Shown here in pieces: positions 14,217 to 17,495 of a DNA stretch of 17,495 nt. The stretch covers positions 1 through 17,495 of the forward strand of contig JBGPHC010000051.1 in the NCBI GenBank assembly GCA_041484195.1, given 5' to 3'. Within the stretch, counting starts at the first letter, position 1, and each line of letters begins with the position of its first letter. Made by a program: the position numbers and the translations under genes. Under the pieces are notes generated by a model that saw only the letters and a program-made list of their open reading frames with translations, did not search any database and had not been told where the DNA came from. Source of the DNA: PSRI01 sp041484195 (GTDB taxonomy: Bacteria > Bacteroidota > Bacteroidia > Chitinophagales > Chitinophagaceae).

Positions 14217-16559
14217 ATGGGGTCACCACGATCAGCTGCTGAAATTCAGAATGAGCTTATTGAGCTATTGAAATCAACTGCCCCGGATTTTCGATCCATT
14301 GTGAAACTTTCCCATGAACTGTCTAAACTTGACGCCAAATTCCAGCACTTTTCAGTAGATGCAAAAACTCTTATTCATTTGGGTAGAGACAGCATTAAAG
14401 ATCACACAACAGCACTTCTTGAACTGGTAAAAAATAGTTATGATGCTGACGCTAAAAATGTTGAAGTTGAAGTTTACTGCAAAAAGGGGACCGATTTAAT
14501 ACGTGTAGCAGACAATGGCTTTGGTATGACTAAGGAGGAATTAATCAATTATTGGTTAAGAATTGGTTTTTCTAGTAAACGGAAGTCAAAATTAAGTGAG
14601 CTTGGAAGAAGAAAAACCGGTGAAAAAGGAATTGGAAGAATATCAACTGACAGGTTGGGCGCTCATCTGGAATTAATCACAAAATCTATTTCTGATGAGA
14701 TCATAGGGTTAAAAGTTAATTGGAATGAATTCGATACAGAGGGCAAAGATGTTTTTGATATTAATGTGGAGATTATTCATCCTGATAAAATAAATATTCC
14801 TTCGAAAGAAGGTGGGCCAAGTCTTACTGGAACAGAGATAAAAATATCAAAACTTCGTCAATCTTGGTCAAGTAGTAATATTGAAAATCTTTACTATGAA
14901 TTGTCTGCTTTAACACCACCGTTTGATGAAGTGAAAGATTTTAAAATTGAATTAAAGAATGATGTAGCCCCATCATTCTCAAGTAGAATAAATTCTGAAT
15001 TTTTCAAGGTAGCCGAAATTGAGTTGGAGGCAGTTTATGACGGAAAAGGTTCTGAGATATTATATACTATAAAAGACCGCTATAAAAAAAAACCAACCGT
15101 CGAAAGTATAAATTGGCAAAACCTATTGACAAAAATTTATAAAGAAGACATCCCTGAAACTGTAACTGAAGATTTAAAATGTGGACCTATATCGTTGAAA
15201 TTGTTATTTTTTTTAAGAGAAGGAGCATCCGTTCAAGGAACAGAATTCAAACTGACAGAACTGAGGGAGTTTTTAGATAATAATGCGGGTATAAAAATTT
15301 ATCGAGACAACATTTCTGTTAAGCCCTATGGATTTCCGAGTTCTCAATTTGGTTATGATTGGTTAGGATTAGCAGATCGAAAAACCCAAGATCCCGCTGG
15401 CATTGGCCGTGGTGCCGAAACTTACAAAGTAACCCCTAACCAATTAATAGGGGCAGTATTTATTTATAGAGATAGTAATTTGGAATTATCAGACAGTGCG
15501 GCAAGAGAAGGTTTGGTGGAATCAGAAGCTTTTTATGATTTGAGAAGCTTTGTTTTAGGCTCAATCAATATGCTAGAAACACACAGAGCCAATATTTATT
15601 ATCAAACAGAGAGAGCAAGAGAAACAAAAAAATCAGCAGCGTCTAAAGAGGCTGAACAAATAAAGCTTGATTTGTTCAGTGTAAGAGACGAGCTTGAATC
15701 AATCAAAGAAGAAATAGAATCAAAACCTTCGAACAAATTAAACATATCCCGCCCTATTGAAAAAAGCATTGAAAAGGTAAATGTAATTACTGAAAGAGTC
15801 GCTAAAACCATTGATGAATTATTGCACTGGAATAGAGTTCTTAGTGGGTTAGCAACTATAGGTATTTCATCCACTGTTTTTGGCCATGAAACCGAAGGAT
15901 CAATTGCTTTATTTAAAAAAGCAACAAATAATGCAAAACTGCTTCTCAGTGAAAAACCAACTAAAGAAGATATTGAGACTGCGTTATCTGAAATAGAAAA
16001 GGCAATCAAACATTCAAAAAAAGTTGCGGCATGGGGCGCTTATGCATTAACCCGCATTCAAAGGGAAAAAAGAAGAAAAAGTCTTATTAACATAAAACGA
16101 ACTATTGAAGCAGTTGTAAAAGAATTAAAACCAGCATTCGAGGCTGGTTCAATCAAACTTGAGGTCAAGGGCGAATTGCTTACTTCAAGAACTTACCAAA
16201 TGGATATTGAATCGATTCTTATAAATCTGCTTACAAATGCTTTTACGGCATGTACTCAAAAACCAGGTCAAAGAAGGGTAATAGTAAATGTTGATAGAGA
16301 AGACAAAAGAGATCAAAAAGGTTATTTCTTTTCCGTTTCAGATACAGGTCCTGGAATTGCAAAAGAGTTTTTTAATCGAATTTTTGAACCATTATTTTCT
16401 ACCAAAACAGTTCCAACTCAAGGAAGCAAAAGTGCAGGTACTGGCCTAGGATTAACTATTGTTAAATCAATCGCTACGGACCTAAATGGTGAGGTATTAG
16501 TAGATCATGATCCGATTTTAAAAGGGGCACGTTTTAAAATATGGTTACCAAAAGAATAA
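14217..16559 (+). CDS. Double-GHKL protein: MORC/Hsp90-like ATPase fused to histidine kinase core
   Basis: The 780-residue protein has no signal peptide or membrane helix, so it is probably cytoplasmic. Its N-terminal GHKL ATPase has the N box ELVKNSYDADA (Glu69, Asn73), the G1 box DNGFGM (99-104) and the G2 box GEKGIGR (135-141). Residues about 155-450 resemble the transducer half of MORC-like ATPases (IYRDNISVKPYG, DWLGLADR, SDSAAREGLVE). A coiled coil follows (about 455-545), then a dimerisation segment with VFGHETEG, where His557 occupies the phospho-acceptor position. The second GHKL module has the N box INLLTNA (Asn674), DTGPGI (Asp709) and GTGLGL (741-746). Expected role: ATP-driven clamp or sensor whose kinase half signals to the receiver gene 3 nt downstream. 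It is markedly AT-richer than the left-hand core genes. No other Met is available before residue 104, so the ATG at 14217 is the likely start. Confidence 0.9.
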   Translation: MGSPRSAAEIQNELIELLKSTAPDFRSIVKLSHELSKLDAKFQHFSVDAKTLIHLGRDSIKDHTTALLELVKNSYDADAKNVEVEVYCKKGTDLIRVADNGFGMTKEELINYWLRIGFSSKRKSKLSELGRRKTGEKGIGRISTDRLGAHLELITKSISDEIIGLKVNWNEFDTEGKDVFDINVEIIHPDKINIPSKEGGPSLTGTEIKISKLRQSWSSSNIENLYYELSALTPPFDEVKDFKIELKNDVAPSFSSRINSEFFKVAEIELEAVYDGKGSEILYTIKDRYKKKPTVESINWQNLLTKIYKEDIPETVTEDLKCGPISLKLLFFLREGASVQGTEFKLTELREFLDNNAGIKIYRDNISVKPYGFPSSQFGYDWLGLADRKTQDPAGIGRGAETYKVTPNQLIGAVFIYRDSNLELSDSAAREGLVESEAFYDLRSFVLGSINMLETHRANIYYQTERARETKKSAASKEAEQIKLDLFSVRDELESIKEEIESKPSNKLNISRPIEKSIEKVNVITERVAKTIDELLHWNRVLSGLATIGISSTVFGHETEGSIALFKKATNNAKLLLSEKPTKEDIETALSEIEKAIKHSKKVAAWGAYALTRIQREKRRKSLINIKRTIEAVVKELKPAFEAGSIKLEVKGELLTSRTYQMDIESILINLLTNAFTACTQKPGQRRVIVNVDREDKRDQKGYFFSVSDTGPGIAKEFFNRIFEPLFSTKTVPTQGSKSAGTGLGLTIVKSIATDLNGEVLVDHDPILKGARFKIWLPKE

Positions 16560-16562
16560 TCT

Positions 16563-17207
16563 ATGGCTAAAATTGCGATTATTGACGACAATAAGGAGCA
16601 AAGAGAAACATTAAGAATTGCCCTGAAATTATATCTTAAAAAGAGGAAATCATCTTTGGAGGTAATTGATATATTTCCCTTCCAAACCTATGATCAATAC
16701 TATCCTTGGATTGATGAGCAAGAAATCTGCGTTTTAATTTTTGACGAACGTTTGCATAACGATAGCGAGGGCGATTTGGAACCCGTAGGCTATAGGGGAA
16801 ATGATTTAGTTATGAAAATAAGAGAACATTATAAAGACATACCAATTTTTACTGTTACTGCACACATAGATGATGAAGAACTCCAGGCTCGTTTTAATGA
16901 GTTTGATTATATTATTACTCGTGACAGTTTCGATGATAAGTATGTTGATATTATTGTTCGTGCAAGTCAGCGTTATTTGAAAGAAAATCAAGAAGAGCTT
17001 TCTGAATTTGATGATTTAGCTAAGAAAATTGCTGCCGGCAAAGGTGAGGGAGTAGATTTGGAAAAACTTAAAGCTCTCCAGGTTAAACTTCAAATTCCTC
17101 TGATGAATGACTTAAAAGATAGAGAAGATTGGTTAGAAGAATATGAGAAGCAAATTCAGTCACTTGAATCAATTAAAGAAACATTAGCAAAAAGAATTAA
17201 AAAGTAA
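16563..17207 (+). CDS. Receiver-domain protein (response-regulator-like) with helical tail
   Basis: The 214-residue protein begins MAKIAIIDDN, with the acidic pair Asp8/Asp9. The predicted phospho-acceptor is Asp61 in VLIFDERL, and the switch Thr lies in IFTVTA (97 or 99). The usual conserved Lys before the last helix is replaced: the sequence is IITRDSF, with Arg120. The segment between Asp61 and GNDLVMKIRE is longer than in typical receivers. No DNA-binding or enzymatic output domain follows; residues about 135-214 are charged helices, probably a coiled coil. It starts 3 nt after the ATPase/kinase gene and its stop codon abuts the HNH gene, so it is the natural partner of both. I infer a phosphorylation-controlled adaptor or inhibitor of the nuclease rather than a transcription factor. 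Confidence 0.85.
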   Translation: MAKIAIIDDNKEQRETLRIALKLYLKKRKSSLEVIDIFPFQTYDQYYPWIDEQEICVLIFDERLHNDSEGDLEPVGYRGNDLVMKIREHYKDIPIFTVTAHIDDEELQARFNEFDYIITRDSFDDKYVDIIVRASQRYLKENQEELSEFDDLAKKIAAGKGEGVDLEKLKALQVKLQIPLMNDLKDREDWLEEYEKQIQSLESIKETLAKRIKK

Positions 17208-17495
17208 ATGCCCTGGTATTTAATAATAAAAGATAGAAAGCAGCCAGAATCAGGCACATACTCCGATTGGAAACAGCAAATTGCAGAGGAATGTTTTTTT
17301 CAATGTGTGTATTGTACAATTCATGAATCACAATTCGGAGGCACAATTAATTATCATATTGATCATTTTCGGCCTAAAAAAATATTTGAAAACTTAATCA
17401 ATGATATTTGTAACCTATTTTATTGCTGTCCGATCTGTAATAGATTTAAAAGTAGTGATTGGCCAGGTGAACCAGAGTTAAATACTGTTTCCTAC
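17208..17495 (+). CDS. HNH endonuclease, 5' part (runs off the window)
   Basis: The first 96 codons are visible and no stop is reached. The ATG at 17208 directly follows the TAA of the receiver gene (TAAATG), so translation is probably coupled. The zinc ligands are CVYC (Cys33, Cys36) and CPIC (Cys74, Cys77). Between them lies the catalytic HIDHFRPKK (Asp52, His53), and CNRFK (Asn78) completes the HNH pattern. This spacing resembles the HNH proteins of defence loci, such as the PtuB partner of Septu and related families, which cut DNA or in some cases tRNA. It is the likely effector of the operon. The C-terminal half and any further gene lie beyond 17495. Confidence 0.88.
   Translation, partial: MPWYLIIKDRKQPESGTYSDWKQQIAEECFFQCVYCTIHESQFGGTINYHIDHFRPKKIFENLINDICNLFYCCPICNRFKSSDWPGEPELNTVSY

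Noticed and set aside
14217..16559. Ordinary membrane sensor histidine kinase or DNA mismatch repair MutL
   Set aside because: There are no transmembrane segments or periplasmic sensor, and the two separate GHKL modules with a central His do not fit MutL.

Overview
The window comes from a Bacteroidota chromosome, most likely Chitinophagaceae/Chitinophagales. The 16S rRNA 5' third on the minus strand has the Bacteroidota-type start and V1 sequence. Promoters follow the Bacteroidota pattern (TTTG, about 19 nt, TAnnTTTG) and clear Shine-Dalgarno sequences are absent. DUF4476, LemA/TPM and LamG-lipoprotein genes fit the same group. No species is assigned.

Layout. 1-453 is the 5' part of a 16S rRNA gene read leftwards. 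455-954 is its leader and promoter region, with four tandem minus-strand promoters, each TTTG-N19-TAnnTTTG, 104-112 bp apart. 1074-3629 (minus) holds truA behind a secreted DUF4476 protein. 3775-6282 (plus) is a secreted M1 zinc aminopeptidase, closed by a perfect bidirectional terminator. 6387-8851 (minus) is a tight four-gene cassette: two LemA paralogues followed by two TPM-domain proteins. 9085-9951 (plus) is a LamG lipoprotein. 10055-12532 (minus) carries two glycolysis genes, gap then pgk, separated by a strong terminator and a separate pgk promoter. All of this looks like ordinary core chromosome.

The character changes at 12771. A tRNA-Glu(UUC) gene with its own promoter and terminator is followed by a large serine recombinase remnant on the opposite strand. 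The remnant has lost its catalytic domain, and its reading frame runs through the tRNA terminator and into the tRNA. Next come the 3' end of a second, different tRNA plus its terminator (13886-13953), and then a visibly AT-richer segment. These are marks of an integration hotspot.

The AT-rich segment contains a compact, co-directional three-gene operon that runs off the window: a 780-residue protein with two GHKL ATPase modules (an N-terminal MORC/Hsp90-like ATPase and a C-terminal histidine-kinase core), a receiver-only response-regulator-like protein with a helical tail, and an HNH endonuclease. Spacing is 3 nt and then 0 nt, behind one good Bacteroidota promoter so close to the first ATG that the mRNA may be leaderless. 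I infer a sensor kinase-receiver-nuclease defence system (sense, relay, cut). I do not recognise it as a named system. It is the most interesting content of the window.
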